64,000 nt of DNA from Streptomyces sp. V3I8 (GTDB taxonomy: Bacteria > Actinomycetota > Actinomycetes > Streptomycetales > Streptomycetaceae): the NCBI RefSeq assembly GCF_030817535.1, contig NZ_JAUSZL010000002.1, positions 4,092,001 through 4,156,000 of the forward strand. Reading direction: 5' to 3'. Numbering within the stretch: position 1 is the first letter of the stretch; every line of letters starts with the position of its first letter. This document shows positions 1 to 8,415 of this stretch, in pieces. Below the pieces are notes generated by a model. That model was given only the letters and a program-made list of their open reading frames with translations. It had not been told where the DNA came from and made no database searches. The translations under genes were made by a program, and so were the position numbers.

Positions 1-722
1 GCTCGGCCGCGTTCCCCGCCCAGGTCACCTCCGGGGTACGCACGGAGAAAGGCGGTCTGACCGTCGGCGCGGCCAGGGCGGGCGCCCTGCTGGAGCGCCA
101 GCTGACCCTCGCCCGGACGCGCGCCCACTCGGCCGCGCTACAGGCCCTGGGCTCCAGCCGCTTCCACGCCGTCGCCGACAACGTCGCCGTGCTGGCCAGC
201 GAGGTCCCGCTGTCCGCCGCCGCGACGGCGAGCGCGGCCACCGCCACCACGACCACCGCTGTCGCCACCGCCACCGCCACCGGACTCAAGCCGCTGGCCG
301 CCGCCGCGGAGGACCGCCTCTGCGACGCCGTCACCGGGCTGCCCCTGGTCACCGCGGGCCACCCCTACAACTCGCAGGCCCTCGTCCACGGCCTCTCCAC
401 CGACACGGCCCCGCAGCCCCAGGACGCCCCCTGGCACCAGGTACGCCTCCTGCTGCGCCTGCACCGGTACGCGCGCGAGGTGGTGTTCGGCGACGAAGTC
501 CGGGTGGATGTCCGCCTGCTGAACGCCGGACAGGCCCTGGACCGGCACCGTGACGCGTCGGAGGCGGCCGCGGCGGCCGCCGCCGCGGCCCGCACGCCGC
601 GCATCGCCCCCGCGACGGCGTACGCCCTCGGGGTGCTGCACGCGGACCAGCGGCACGAGGTGGAAGCGGCCAGGTTCACGTTTCAGCGGACCTGGACGAG
701 GGAGACGGTCGGCACTGCGTGA
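1..722 (+). CDS. CHAD domain protein, C-terminal part (5-prime end outside window)
   Basis: The reading frame is open from base 3 to a TGA at 720-722, so only the C-terminal 239 residues are present. They have the alternating basic-helix character of CHAD domains (conserved histidine alpha-helical domains, known to bind polyphosphate), including an SSRFHAVADNV helix. Alanine/threonine-rich runs around bases 210-285 and an alanine run near 565-595 are low-complexity expansions. The position before a Nudix hydrolase, in a region rich in phosphate genes, fits a polyphosphate-related role. That role is inference from family and context. Confidence 0.75.
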   Translation, partial: SAAFPAQVTSGVRTEKGGLTVGAARAGALLERQLTLARTRAHSAALQALGSSRFHAVADNVAVLASEVPLSAAATASAATATTTTAVATATATGLKPLAAAAEDRLCDAVTGLPLVTAGHPYNSQALVHGLSTDTAPQPQDAPWHQVRLLLRLHRYAREVVFGDEVRVDVRLLNAGQALDRHRDASEAAAAAAAAARTPRIAPATAYALGVLHADQRHEVEAARFTFQRTWTRETVGTA

Positions 723-756
723 CCGACGCAGACCGGTACTCGTGGAGGGAGGCCCC

Positions 757-1197
757 GTGCACGCGAACGGAGACCCCGTGCTCGTGGACGCAGATCCGGT
801 GCTCGCGGCGGGCTGCGTGCTGTGGCGGCGCTCGCCCGACGACGGCGAACTGCAGATCTGCCTGGTCCACCGGCCGAAGTACGACGACTGGTCGCACCCG
901 AAGGGGAAGCTGAAGCGCGGGGAGACCGCGCTCGCCGGTGCGCTCCGCGAGGTCGAGGAGGAGACCGGGCACCGTTGTGCCCCCGGGCCCGGCCTGTCGA
1001 CCCTTCGTTACGTGGCCAACGGGCGGCCGAAGCAGGTCAGCTACTGGACCGCCGAGGAGACCGGGGGCCGGTTCGTGCCCAACCGGGAGGTGGACCGGGT
1101 GCTGTGGCTGGCTCCCGCGGCGGCACGTGAGCGGGTGACGCAGCTCCGGGACCGGGAGCTGGTCGACGAGCTTCTCGCCGTGCTGAAGCGGGTCTAG
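757..1197 (+). CDS. Nudix hydrolase (MutT-like)
   Basis: A 146-residue Nudix protein that hydrolyses nucleoside diphosphates linked to another moiety. The Nudix box follows the pattern G-x5-E-x7-REVEEETG and is complete: GKLKRGET is followed by REVEEETGH. I chose the GTG at 757 because GGAGG at 744-748 sits eight bases upstream; a longer frame would run back into the CHAD gene. Substrate cannot be told from sequence. It lies 34 bases after the CHAD gene in the same direction, so the two are probably cotranscribed. The short N-terminus contains imperfect repeats (DPVLVDADPVL). Confidence 0.88.
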   Translation: MHANGDPVLVDADPVLAAGCVLWRRSPDDGELQICLVHRPKYDDWSHPKGKLKRGETALAGALREVEEETGHRCAPGPGLSTLRYVANGRPKQVSYWTAEETGGRFVPNREVDRVLWLAPAAARERVTQLRDRELVDELLAVLKRV

Positions 1198-1219
1198 CGC
1201 CGGGCGCCCCGCCGGAACG

Positions 1220-1322
1220 TGCCGGCGGCGCGGGTGCGGGTGCCGGCGCGGGTGCGGGCGCTGGCGCGGGTGCAGGTGCCGGCGCAGGTGCCGGTGCCGG
1301 TGCGGGTGCCGGTGCTGGTGCT
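1220..1322 (+). repeat. Degenerate hexamer tract (GCGGGTGCCGGT-like)
   Basis: About 100 bases made of imperfect 6-bp units such as GCGGGT and GCCGGT, just after the Nudix stop codon. Open frames across it encode only Val/Arg/Pro or Ala/Pro periodic peptides, which is a by-product of the repeat. The rest of the gap between 1198 and 1661 shows no supportable gene or site. Confidence 0.7.
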
Positions 1323-1661
1323 TGAGGGCTTGTCCAGCGGCTCCCGCGTGCCCGGAGGGCGTCCCTCAGAGGCCGCCTTCGGTCTCGTGGGTCTCCGCGT
1401 CCCGGCGGGCCGAGCTGCGGGCCCGGCGGGCCGGGCCTCTCCAGCCACAGGCGCAGCGGGCCACGCAGAAACGACCCTGCTCGGCCGTCGTCGTGCGGTG
1501 TTCCTGGGCGCTGGTCTCTTCCGGCTGTGCCACTCTCCCCACGGTACCGATGCCGGGTAAACGATTCCCCATGGCGCGTACCGGCGTGACAACACCTCCC
1601 ACCGGTCGTTAGGCGGGGCAAGAAGCCCGCCCAAGGACGTCCCGGCTGGGGGTAGCAGGCG

Positions 1662-2498
1662 ATGGTGGAGCGGCACCGAACACGCAAGGACGGCGCGGTC
1701 GCCCTGGCCGCCGCGGCGACGGGGCTGCTGCTCTGCGCCGTCGGCTGCTCGGGCGGCGGGGCCGCCTCCGACGACGCCCGGGCCGCCGACGAACCGGTCG
1801 GGGTGCTCCACGGGGCCGCCGGGAAGCTGGTCCGCGCCGGCACCTCCAAGGTCCGCACGTCGATGGAGATGGCCACCGGCGGCACCCGCGTGACCATCCG
1901 GGGCGAGGGCGTCTACGACTTCGGGGGCCGGGAGGGCCGGCTGAAGGTGCTCCTCCCGCAGGACCCGGCCGGCGTCGACCGCCGCCCGATCACCGAACTC
2001 CTCGCGCCGGGCGCCCTCTACATGAAGAATCGCGGTGCGGGCGTGCCCGCCGACAAGTGGGTGCGCGTCGACACGGCCACGCTCTCCGACGGGAACCTCG
2101 TCACGGGCGGCGCGACCGACCCGTCCGCCGCCGCCGAACTGCTGCTGGGCGCACAGCGGGCGACGTACCTGGGGCGGACGTCGGTCGCGGGCATCGCGGT
2201 ACGGCACTACCGGGGCACCGCCGACCTCACGGTGGCCGCGCGCGACGCCTCCCGGCACAACCGGGCGGTCCTGCGGGCGGCGGCGAAGGGCTTCGCGACG
2301 GCGGCGGTCCCCTTCGACGTCTACCTCGACGACCAGGGGCGCATCCGCAAGGTCCGCCACCGGTTCAGCTTCGTCAACGGGCAGCGGCAGGGCACCGTCG
2401 CGGTGTTCTCCACCACGCTGCTGTACGACTTCGGGGCCGCCGTGCACGTACGCCTGCCGAAGGCGCGGGACATCTACGCCGGGCGGATCGCGGAGTGA
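1662..2498 (+). CDS. Secreted lipoprotein, LolA/LppX-like
   Basis: A 278-residue protein with a basic N-terminus (RHRTRKD), a hydrophobic alanine/leucine core and a lipobox ending CAVGC, with the lipidated cysteine at residue 29. The mature part has alternating beta strands with phrases such as TRVTIRGEGVYDFGG and RKVRHRFSFVNG. These resemble actinobacterial lipoproteins with a LolA/LppX-like half-barrel fold that carry lipids or sense the envelope. The ATG at 1662 is the only sensible start before the signal peptide. Precise function is unknown. It is a single gene, and its upstream spacer of more than 400 bases suggests its own promoter. Confidence 0.75.
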   Translation: MVERHRTRKDGAVALAAAATGLLLCAVGCSGGGAASDDARAADEPVGVLHGAAGKLVRAGTSKVRTSMEMATGGTRVTIRGEGVYDFGGREGRLKVLLPQDPAGVDRRPITELLAPGALYMKNRGAGVPADKWVRVDTATLSDGNLVTGGATDPSAAAELLLGAQRATYLGRTSVAGIAVRHYRGTADLTVAARDASRHNRAVLRAAAKGFATAAVPFDVYLDDQGRIRKVRHRFSFVNGQRQGTVAVFSTTLLYDFGAAVHVRLPKARDIYAGRIAE

Positions 2499-2657
2499 GG
2501 GAACGGCGCAGGAGTACGGGAGATCCGGAGCGGACCACGGGCGGGACGGCGGAAGACCTGAACGTGCGGGGTCGGAAATGGTCCGTTGGTGCCATGCGCT
2601 GTCCGTCGGCCTCTCCCTACTCTAGGAAGTCGGTGACGGCAGGAAGAGGTGACGCAC

Positions 2658-2846
2658 GTGGCTCCGGCGCGCGGTACGGCAGTTCAGGACCACGTGGCCC
2701 TCGCCGAGATCGAGCTGTGCGGCGACCTGATCATCGCGGCCTCGGCCGCCCATGAGGACCGGCTCAGCCCCGACCGCATCGACGAGGTCCTGAAGGCGGC
2801 GGAGGAACGCTTCCTCGAGGAACACGGCGCCGACGCGGCCAGATGA
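2658..2846 (+). CDS. Small conserved hypothetical protein
   Basis: A 62-residue protein reading APARGTAVQDHVALAEIELC at the start, then helices rich in acidic residues ending EEHGADAAR. I recognise it as a common small Streptomyces protein without known function. The GTG at 2658 is preferred because AGGAAGAGG at 2641-2649 is eight bases upstream; the GTG at 2649 overlaps that site. No signal peptide or membrane segment is visible. Confidence 0.65.
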   Translation: MAPARGTAVQDHVALAEIELCGDLIIAASAAHEDRLSPDRIDEVLKAAEERFLEEHGADAAR

Positions 2847-2880
2847 CACGAGGCAGCGGCCGATACCCGGCGCCCCGCAA

Positions 2881-2910
2881 GGGGCGCGCGGAACTGCGCA
2901 CCCGGCCCCC
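2881..2910 (+). repeat. Copy of dispersed repeat GGGGCGCGGGGAACTGCGC
   Basis: This intergenic sequence, lying between convergent genes, matches the same element at 11653, 11719, 11785, 37769 and (reversed) 45931. It begins GGGGCGCGCGGAACTGCGC and is followed by a C-rich stretch. The element is familiar from Streptomyces intergenic regions; no function is established to my knowledge. Confidence 0.7.
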
Positions 2911-2969
2911 ACCGGCCGGCAACGGGACCGGCACACCGACCTCGACGTCTCCGCCCGCCCCCGGAGGGA

Positions 2970-3416
2970 TCACGTACGAAGCAGCCGCGCGATCGCCTTC
3001 GTCGCCTCCTCCACCTTGGCGTCGATCTCGGCTCCGCCCTTGACCGCGGCGTCCGCGACGCAGTGGCGCAGGTGCTCCTCCAGGAGCTGCAGGGCGAAGG
3101 ACTGCAGGGCCTTCGTGGAGGCCGAGACCTGGGTGAGTATGTCGATGCAGTAGACGTCCTCGTCGACCATGCGCTGCAGGCCGCGGACCTGGCCCTCGAT
3201 CCGCCGCAGCCGCTTGAGGTGCTCGTCCTTCTGCTGGTGGTAGCCGTGGATCCCGCGGTCGTGGTCGGTGACGATCCGCGCGGCACCCTCCACGTCGAAC
3301 CGGGCCGCCGCGCCGTCCGCCGCGCCGCCGTCCGTCTCGGTACCGGTATCCCGCGCGGTACTCGTCCGCGCGGTCCTGCCGGAGGGCGCCGTCGCGCCGG
3401 CCTCGGTGGTCGTCAT
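2970..3416 (-). CDS. csoR: CsoR-family copper-sensing repressor
   Basis: A 148-residue metal-sensing repressor of the CsoR/RcnR fold. The Cu(I) ligand set Cys-His-Cys is present as C90 (VYCIDIL), H115 and C119 (EEHLRHC). Family members are all-helical tetramers that leave DNA when Cu(I) binds. The ATG at 3416 is chosen because AGGAGG lies just upstream. The first 55 residues are a low-complexity Thr/Ala/Gly/Asp-rich extension that short CsoR proteins lack. An operator-like inverted repeat at 3436-3452 sits immediately upstream, implying autoregulation. No copper ATPase or chaperone is adjacent, so targets are probably elsewhere. Confidence 0.88.
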   Translation of the reverse strand: MTTTEAGATAPSGRTARTSTARDTGTETDGGAADGAAARFDVEGAARIVTDHDRGIHGYHQQKDEHLKRLRRIEGQVRGLQRMVDEDVYCIDILTQVSASTKALQSFALQLLEEHLRHCVADAAVKGGAEIDAKVEEATKAIARLLRT

Positions 3417-3435
3417 CGCGTCCTCCTGCTGACTG

Positions 3436-3452
3436 ATACCCCTACCGGGTAT
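3436..3452 (-). promoter_or_regulatory. CsoR-type operator
   Basis: The sequence ATACCCCTACCGGGTAT is an interrupted inverted repeat (ATACCC/GGGTAT) of the kind bound by CsoR proteins. It lies about 20 bases upstream of the csoR start. A second GGGTATAGGG half-site is at 3471-3480. Confidence 0.75.
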
Positions 3453-3618
3453 ATGGTAACGAACTTCGCTGGGTATAGGGCCCTTGGCCAAGGCCTTGCG
3501 GGACCCCGTGCTGATCACTGTGCACGATGGGCGACACTGGGGGGCGGCCGGTTAGCCGTGGCCGGATGATGCGCTTAGCATCAGCCTGACCTACACCGAA
3601 GCAATCCGAGGACCCCAC

Positions 3619-4239
3619 GTGCGATTTCGTCTGACCCCCAGGGAGACGAGTTTCTACGACATGTTCGCCGCTTCCGCGGACAACATCGTCACGGGCTCGA
3701 AGCTCCTGATGGAACTGCTCGGGGCGGACTCGTCCGGCCGAGCCGAGATCGCAGAGCGTATGCGGGCCGCGGAACACGCCGGTGACGACGCCACGCACGC
3801 GATCTTCCACCAGTTGAACTCCTCGTTCATCACGCCGTTCGACCGCGAGGACATCTACAACCTCGCCTCCTCCCTCGACGACATCATGGACTTCATGGAG
3901 GAGGCCGTCGACCTGGTCGTCCTCTACAACGTGGAGGAGCTGCCGAAGGGCGTCGAGCAGCAGATCGAGGTGCTGGCCCGGGCCGCGGAGCTCACCGCCG
4001 AGGCGATGCCGAACCTGCGCACGATGGACAACCTCACCGAGTACTGGATCGAGGTCAACCGGCTCGAGAACCAGGCCGACCAGATCCACCGCAAGCTGCT
4101 GGCCATGCTCTTCAACGGCAAGTACGAGGCCATCGAGGTGCTGAAGCTCAAGCAGATCGTGGACGTCCTCGAAGAGGCCGCCGACGCGTTCGAGCACGTG
4201 GCCAACACGGTGGAGACCATCGCGGTCAAGGAGTCCTGA
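3619..4239 (+). CDS. DUF47 (PhoU-like) Pit accessory protein
   Basis: A 206-residue all-helical PhoU-like protein of the DUF47 family, which almost always precedes a Pit phosphate transporter and is thought to modulate it. Sequence signs are FYDMFAASADNIV near the N-terminus, the acidic metal-binding patches DREDIYNLASSLDDIMDF, and ENQADQIHRKLL. The GTG at 3619 has CCGAGGAC upstream. The stop is seven bases before the Pit ATG, so the pair forms an operon. The leader contains a small inverted repeat TGATGCGCTTAGCATCA near 3566-3582. I saw no PHO box here. Confidence 0.9.
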   Translation: MRFRLTPRETSFYDMFAASADNIVTGSKLLMELLGADSSGRAEIAERMRAAEHAGDDATHAIFHQLNSSFITPFDREDIYNLASSLDDIMDFMEEAVDLVVLYNVEELPKGVEQQIEVLARAAELTAEAMPNLRTMDNLTEYWIEVNRLENQADQIHRKLLAMLFNGKYEAIEVLKLKQIVDVLEEAADAFEHVANTVETIAVKES

Positions 4240-4246
4240 CCCTTTC

Positions 4247-5245
4247 ATGGACACCTTCGCCTTGATCGTGACCATCGGCGTCGCGCTCGGATTCACCTAC
4301 ACCAACGGCTTCCACGACTCCGCCAACGCCATCGCCACCTCCGTCTCCACGCGGGCGCTGACCCCGCGGGCGGCGCTCGCGATGGCCGCGGTGATGAACC
4401 TCGCCGGCGCCTTCATGGGCAGCGGGGTCGCCAAGACCGTCAGCGAAGGCCTGATCGAGACACCGCACGGCAACCGGGGCATGTGGATCCTGTTCGCCGC
4501 CCTCGTCGGCGCCATCGTGTGGAACCTCGTCACCTGGTACTTCGGCCTCCCGTCCTCCTCCTCGCACGCGCTGTTCGGCGGCATGGTGGGCGCGGCCCTC
4601 GCGGGCGGCATCGACGTCATCTGGTCCGGCGTCCTGGAGAAGGTCGTCATCCCGATGTTCATCTCCCCCGTCGTCGGCCTGGTCGCCGGCTACCTGGTGA
4701 TGTGCGCGATCATGTGGCTCTTCCGCCGCTCCAACCCGCACAAGGCCAAGCGCGGCTTCCGTATCGCGCAGACCGTCTCGGCGGCCGGCATGGCGCTCGG
4801 CCACGGTCTGCAGGACGCCCAGAAGACGATGGGCATCGTGGTGATGGCCCTGGTCATCGCGGACGTCGAGGACGCGGGCGACCCGATTCCGGTCTGGGTC
4901 AAGATCGCGTGTGCGGTGATGCTGTCGCTGGGTACGTACGCCGGCGGCTGGCGGATCATGCGCACGCTGGGGCGGAAGATCATCGAGCTGGATCCTCCGC
5001 AGGGGTTCGCGGCGGAGACGACCGGGGCGTCGATCATGTTCTCCACGGCGTTCATCTTCCACGCGCCGATCTCCACGACGCATGTCATCACGTCGGCGAT
5101 CATGGGTGTCGGAGCGACGAAGCGGGTGAACGCGGTCCGCTGGGGCGTCGCGAAGAACATCATCCTCGGCTGGTTCATCACGATGCCGGCGGCCGGGCTG
5201 GTGGCGGCGGTCAGCTTCTACATCGTGAACGTGGCGTTCCTGTAG
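4247..5245 (+). CDS. pit: Low-affinity inorganic phosphate transporter, PiT family
   Basis: A 332-residue integral membrane permease that takes up metal-phosphate complexes with protons. It shows both inverted PiT signature repeats: GFTYTNGFHDSANAIATSVS near the N-terminus and a matching C-terminal half (FSTAFIFHAPISTTHVITSA), with about ten hydrophobic helices. The length is typical of the short actinobacterial Pit proteins. It is cotranscribed with the upstream DUF47 gene and is convergent with pstB, from which it is separated by a hairpin terminator. Confidence 0.93.
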   Translation: MDTFALIVTIGVALGFTYTNGFHDSANAIATSVSTRALTPRAALAMAAVMNLAGAFMGSGVAKTVSEGLIETPHGNRGMWILFAALVGAIVWNLVTWYFGLPSSSSHALFGGMVGAALAGGIDVIWSGVLEKVVIPMFISPVVGLVAGYLVMCAIMWLFRRSNPHKAKRGFRIAQTVSAAGMALGHGLQDAQKTMGIVVMALVIADVEDAGDPIPVWVKIACAVMLSLGTYAGGWRIMRTLGRKIIELDPPQGFAAETTGASIMFSTAFIFHAPISTTHVITSAIMGVGATKRVNAVRWGVAKNIILGWFITMPAAGLVAAVSFYIVNVAFL

Positions 5246-5309
5246 AAACCTCCTCGCGCCACTGCCCCCGCCCCCGAGGCAGCGGCAGAGGCGGAGGCGC
5301 GAGAAAAAC

Positions 5310-5349
5310 CAACGGGCCCACCCCCCGGCTGACCGGGAGGCGGGCCCTA
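5310..5349. terminator. Bidirectional terminator between pit and pstB
   Basis: An inverted repeat with GGGCCC and CCCCGG arms on the left and CCGGG and GGGCCC on the right lies between two convergent operons. It is GC-rich with no T-run, as is common in Streptomyces. Confidence 0.65.
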
Positions 5350-5417
5350 TCGGTCCCCGCGGTGGCACCGCCATGCAGCACCGCGAGGGGTCCGGAAGGT
5401 GTACGAAGGACGCCGGC

Positions 5418-6194
5418 TCAGCCGAAGCGCCCCGAGATGTAGTCCTCGGTGGCCTGCACGGACGGGTTGGAGAAGATCCGCTCGGTCTCGTCGATCTCGA
5501 TGAGCTTCCCGGGCTGCCCCACCGCCGAGAGGTTGAAGAAGGCGGTCCGGTCGGACACCCGCGCCGCCTGCTGCATGTTGTGCGTCACGATGACGATCGT
5601 GAAACGCTCCTTCAGCTCACCTATCAGGTCCTCGATGGCCAGGGTCGAGATCGGGTCGAGCGCCGAGCAGGGCTCGTCCATGAGCAGCACCTTCGGCTCG
5701 ACCGCGATCGCGCGGGCGATGCACAGCCGCTGCTGCTGACCACCGGAGAGACCGGAACCCGGCTTGTTCAGACGGTCCTTGACCTCGTTCCAGAGGTTCG
5801 CGCCCTTCAGCGACTTCTCGACGATGTCACCGAGCTCGGACTTCTTGTAGTTGCCGTTGAGCCGCAGACCCGCCGCCACGTTGTCGTAGACCGACATCGT
5901 GGGGAAGGGGTTCGGACGCTGGAAGACCATGCCGACCTCGCGTCGCACCGACACCGGGTCGATGCCGGCGCCGTACAGGTTCTCGTCGTCGAGCATGACC
6001 TTGCCCTCGACACGGCCGCCCGGCGTCACCTCGTGCATCCGGTTGAGGGTGCGCAGGAAGGTGGACTTGCCGCAGCCGGAAGGGCCGATGAAGGCCGTCA
6101 CCGAACGGGGCTCGATCGCCATCGAGATGTCCTCGATGGCACGGAACGAGCCGTAGTAGGCGTTGAGACCGCTGATGTCGATTCGCTTGGCCAT
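5418..6194 (-). CDS. pstB: Phosphate ABC transporter ATP-binding protein PstB
   Basis: A 258-residue ATPase that powers high-affinity phosphate import. Walker [10 protein letters not shown] is at 37-45, the Q-loop at 92, the ABC signature LSGGQQQR at 149-156 and Walker B VLLMDEP at 169-175, all intact. Length and motifs are typical of PstB. It is the last gene of the minus-strand pstSCAB operon, 49 bases after pstA. Confidence 0.97.
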   Translation of the reverse strand: MAKRIDISGLNAYYGSFRAIEDISMAIEPRSVTAFIGPSGCGKSTFLRTLNRMHEVTPGGRVEGKVMLDDENLYGAGIDPVSVRREVGMVFQRPNPFPTMSVYDNVAAGLRLNGNYKKSELGDIVEKSLKGANLWNEVKDRLNKPGSGLSGGQQQRLCIARAIAVEPKVLLMDEPCSALDPISTLAIEDLIGELKERFTIVIVTHNMQQAARVSDRTAFFNLSAVGQPGKLIEIDETERIFSNPSVQATEDYISGRFG

Positions 6195-6243
6195 GGGATC
6201 ACTGCTTCTTTCGGGGGGAACGACTGGTCGCCGGGTGGCCGCG

Positions 6244-7305
6244 TCAGCGACCGGTCTTGGGGGCCTTCCAGCGGGCGATGCCGCGGGCCGCCAGGTTCAG
6301 GATCATCACGAACGCGATCAGCGTGAGAGCCGCCGCCCAGGCCCGGTCGTACGCCGCACCGGAGCCACCGCTGTTCGTGTACTGCTGGTAGATGTACATC
6401 GGGAGTGAGGCCTGCGGGCCGTCGAAGGGGTCCGTGTTGATGAAGGTCGAACCCCACACCAGCAGCAGCACCGGCGCGGTCTCACCCGTGATGCGGGCGA
6501 TCGCGAGCATCACACCGGTCGTGATGCCGCCGATGGAGGTCGGCAGGACCACCTTCATGATGGTGCGCCACTTCGGCACACCGAGCGCCAGCGAGGCCTC
6601 GCGCAGCTCGTTCGGTACGAGCTTGAGCATCTCCTCGGTGGAGCGGACGACCACCGGCAGCATCAGGATCGTCAGGGCCATCGAGCCGGCGAAGCCGGAG
6701 GGGCCCATGTCCAGGATGAGGATCCAGAAGCTGAGGACGAACAGGCCCGCGACGATGGACGGGATGCCCGTCATGACGTCGACGAAGAAGGTGACGGCCT
6801 TGGCGAGCTTGCCGCGCCCGTACTCCACGAGGTAGATCGCGGTCAGGATGCCGATCGGCACCGAGATGACGCTGGCGATGGCGACCTGCTCGAGGGTGCC
6901 GAGGATCGCGTGGTAGATGCCGCCGCCGGGCTCGGTGTCGGTGATCAGACCCATCGAGTGGGTGAGGAAGTAGCCGTCGAGGACCTTCACACCGCGCTCG
7001 ACGGTCTCCCAGATGAGCGAGACCAGCGGGACGACGGCGAGCAGGAACGCGACCCAGACGAGGCTGGTCGCCACCCGGTCCTTGGCCTGCCGGCGGCCCT
7101 CGACGCGCGCGGCGAGGGCGTACGTCCCGCCGACGAAGAAGACCGCGGCCATCAGGCCCCACTGGATGTCGCTGTCCAGTCCGGCCGCGGCGCTGATACC
7201 GAGGCCGAGCGCGACCGAGCCGGCGGCGAGAGCCCACGGGGCCCACCTGGGCAGCGTCGCGCCCTGCAGGGAGCTGCGACGCGGCGCGTCCGTGATCTGG
7301 CTCAT
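6244..7305 (-). CDS. pstA: Phosphate ABC transporter permease PstA
   Basis: A 353-residue inner-membrane permease. The conserved cytoplasmic loop reads [20 protein letters not shown], the EAA motif that contacts PstB. It has an N-terminal pair of extra hydrophobic helices before the usual six, which is common in actinobacterial PstA. The ATG at 7305 overlaps the pstC stop as ATGA, so translation is coupled; the open frame continues far upstream but only as a shadow of pstC. Confidence 0.95.
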   Translation of the reverse strand: MSQITDAPRRSSLQGATLPRWAPWALAAGSVALGLGISAAAGLDSDIQWGLMAAVFFVGGTYALAARVEGRRQAKDRVATSLVWVAFLLAVVPLVSLIWETVERGVKVLDGYFLTHSMGLITDTEPGGGIYHAILGTLEQVAIASVISVPIGILTAIYLVEYGRGKLAKAVTFFVDVMTGIPSIVAGLFVLSFWILILDMGPSGFAGSMALTILMLPVVVRSTEEMLKLVPNELREASLALGVPKWRTIMKVVLPTSIGGITTGVMLAIARITGETAPVLLLVWGSTFINTDPFDGPQASLPMYIYQQYTNSGGSGAAYDRAWAAALTLIAFVMILNLAARGIARWKAPKTGR

Positions 7306-8309
7306 GCGTTGGCCCCCGAGTACTCCGCGCGACGGGCGATGATCATGCGGGCCGCGCCGTTGACCAGCAGGGTGATGACGAACAGCACCAGACCGGAGGC
7401 GATGAGCGCGTCCCGGCCCATCTCGCTGGCCTCGCTGAACTTGCTGGCGATGTTCTGTGCGAACGTGCCGCCGCCCGGGTCGAGCAGGCTGGCGTTGATC
7501 TCGAAGCTCGAGGAGAGCACCGTGGCCACGGCCATCGTCTCGCCGAGCGCGCGCCCGAGGCCGAGCATCGAGGCGGAGATGACGCCGGAGCGGCCGAAGG
7601 GCAGCACCGACATGCGGATGACCTCCCAGCGCGTGGCGCCGAGGGCCAGTGCGGCTTCCTGGTGCATCAGCGGAGCCTGCCGGAAGACCTCGCGGCTCAC
7701 GCTGGTGATGATGGGCAGGATCATGATGGCGAGCAGGACGCCCACGGTGAACAGCGAGCGCGGTGCGCCGCCCTGCCAGTCCAGGATGCCGGTCCAGCCG
7801 AAGTAGTCGTCCAGCCAGCCGTAGAGGCCGACCAGCTGCGGCGCGAGGACCAGGGCGCCCCACAGGCCGTACACGATGGACGGCACGGCGGCGAGCAGGT
7901 CGATCACGTAGGAGATGGTGCCGCCCAGCTTGCGCGGGGCGTAGTGCGTGATGAACAGGGCGATGCCGACCGCGATCGGGACCGCGATGACCATCGCGAT
8001 GATCGACGAGACGACGGTGCCGTAGACCAGGACCGCGATGCCGAAGCTCGGCTCGGCGGCGGTCGGGTTCCACTCGAGGGTGGTGAGGAAGTTGCTCTCG
8101 TCCTTGCTGATCGCGAGCACGGAGCGGTACGTGAGGAAGACCGCGATGGCGGCCATGACCACGAGCAGGAAGATGCCCGACCCGCGGGACAGGGCGAGGA
8201 AGACCCGGTCACCGGGACGGGTGGCCCCGCGGGCCGCACGCTTCTGGTCGGCCGTGGGGGGAGGAGGGGAGGAGGGGGGCGCGTCAGAGATTTTCGTTGA
8301 TATGTCCAT
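7302..8309 (-). CDS. pstC: Phosphate ABC transporter permease PstC
   Basis: A 335-residue permease partner of PstA. After a proline-rich cytoplasmic N-terminus (SSPPPPT) there are six or more hydrophobic helices and the EAA loop EAALALGATRWEVIRMSVLP. The ATG at 8309 is preferred because GGAGA lies seven bases upstream; a GTG-type start nine codons earlier lacks a site. A strong hairpin lies between pstS and this gene. Confidence 0.95.
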   Translation of the reverse strand: MDISTKISDAPPSSPPPPTADQKRAARGATRPGDRVFLALSRGSGIFLLVVMAAIAVFLTYRSVLAISKDESNFLTTLEWNPTAAEPSFGIAVLVYGTVVSSIIAMVIAVPIAVGIALFITHYAPRKLGGTISYVIDLLAAVPSIVYGLWGALVLAPQLVGLYGWLDDYFGWTGILDWQGGAPRSLFTVGVLLAIMILPIITSVSREVFRQAPLMHQEAALALGATRWEVIRMSVLPFGRSGVISASMLGLGRALGETMAVATVLSSSFEINASLLDPGGGTFAQNIASKFSEASEMGRDALIASGLVLFVITLLVNGAARMIIARRAEYSGANA

Positions 8310-8371
8310 GAGATTCTCCGGTCTGCGGAGCCGCACGCGACGTGCGGCTCCAGGCGGCGGTGCACCGGACG

Positions 8372-8410
8372 GCGCGCGGTCCGGCCCCGGGGCGGGGCCG
8401 GACCGCGCGC
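8372..8410 (-). promoter_or_regulatory. Intra-operon hairpin between pstS and pstC
   Basis: Perfect 17-bp arms (8372-8388 and 8394-8410) enclose a five-base loop. It starts five bases after the pstS stop codon. It should stabilise pstS mRNA or stop part of the transcripts, giving more binding protein than permease. The structure is seen directly; the role is inferred from similar operons. Confidence 0.8.
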
Positions 8411-8415
8411 TCAGG

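Noticed and set aside
1219-1560. Val/Arg/Pro-periodic reading frame after the Nudix gene
   Set aside because: It follows from a hexamer repeat, lacks a ribosome site and has no conserved-looking sequence.
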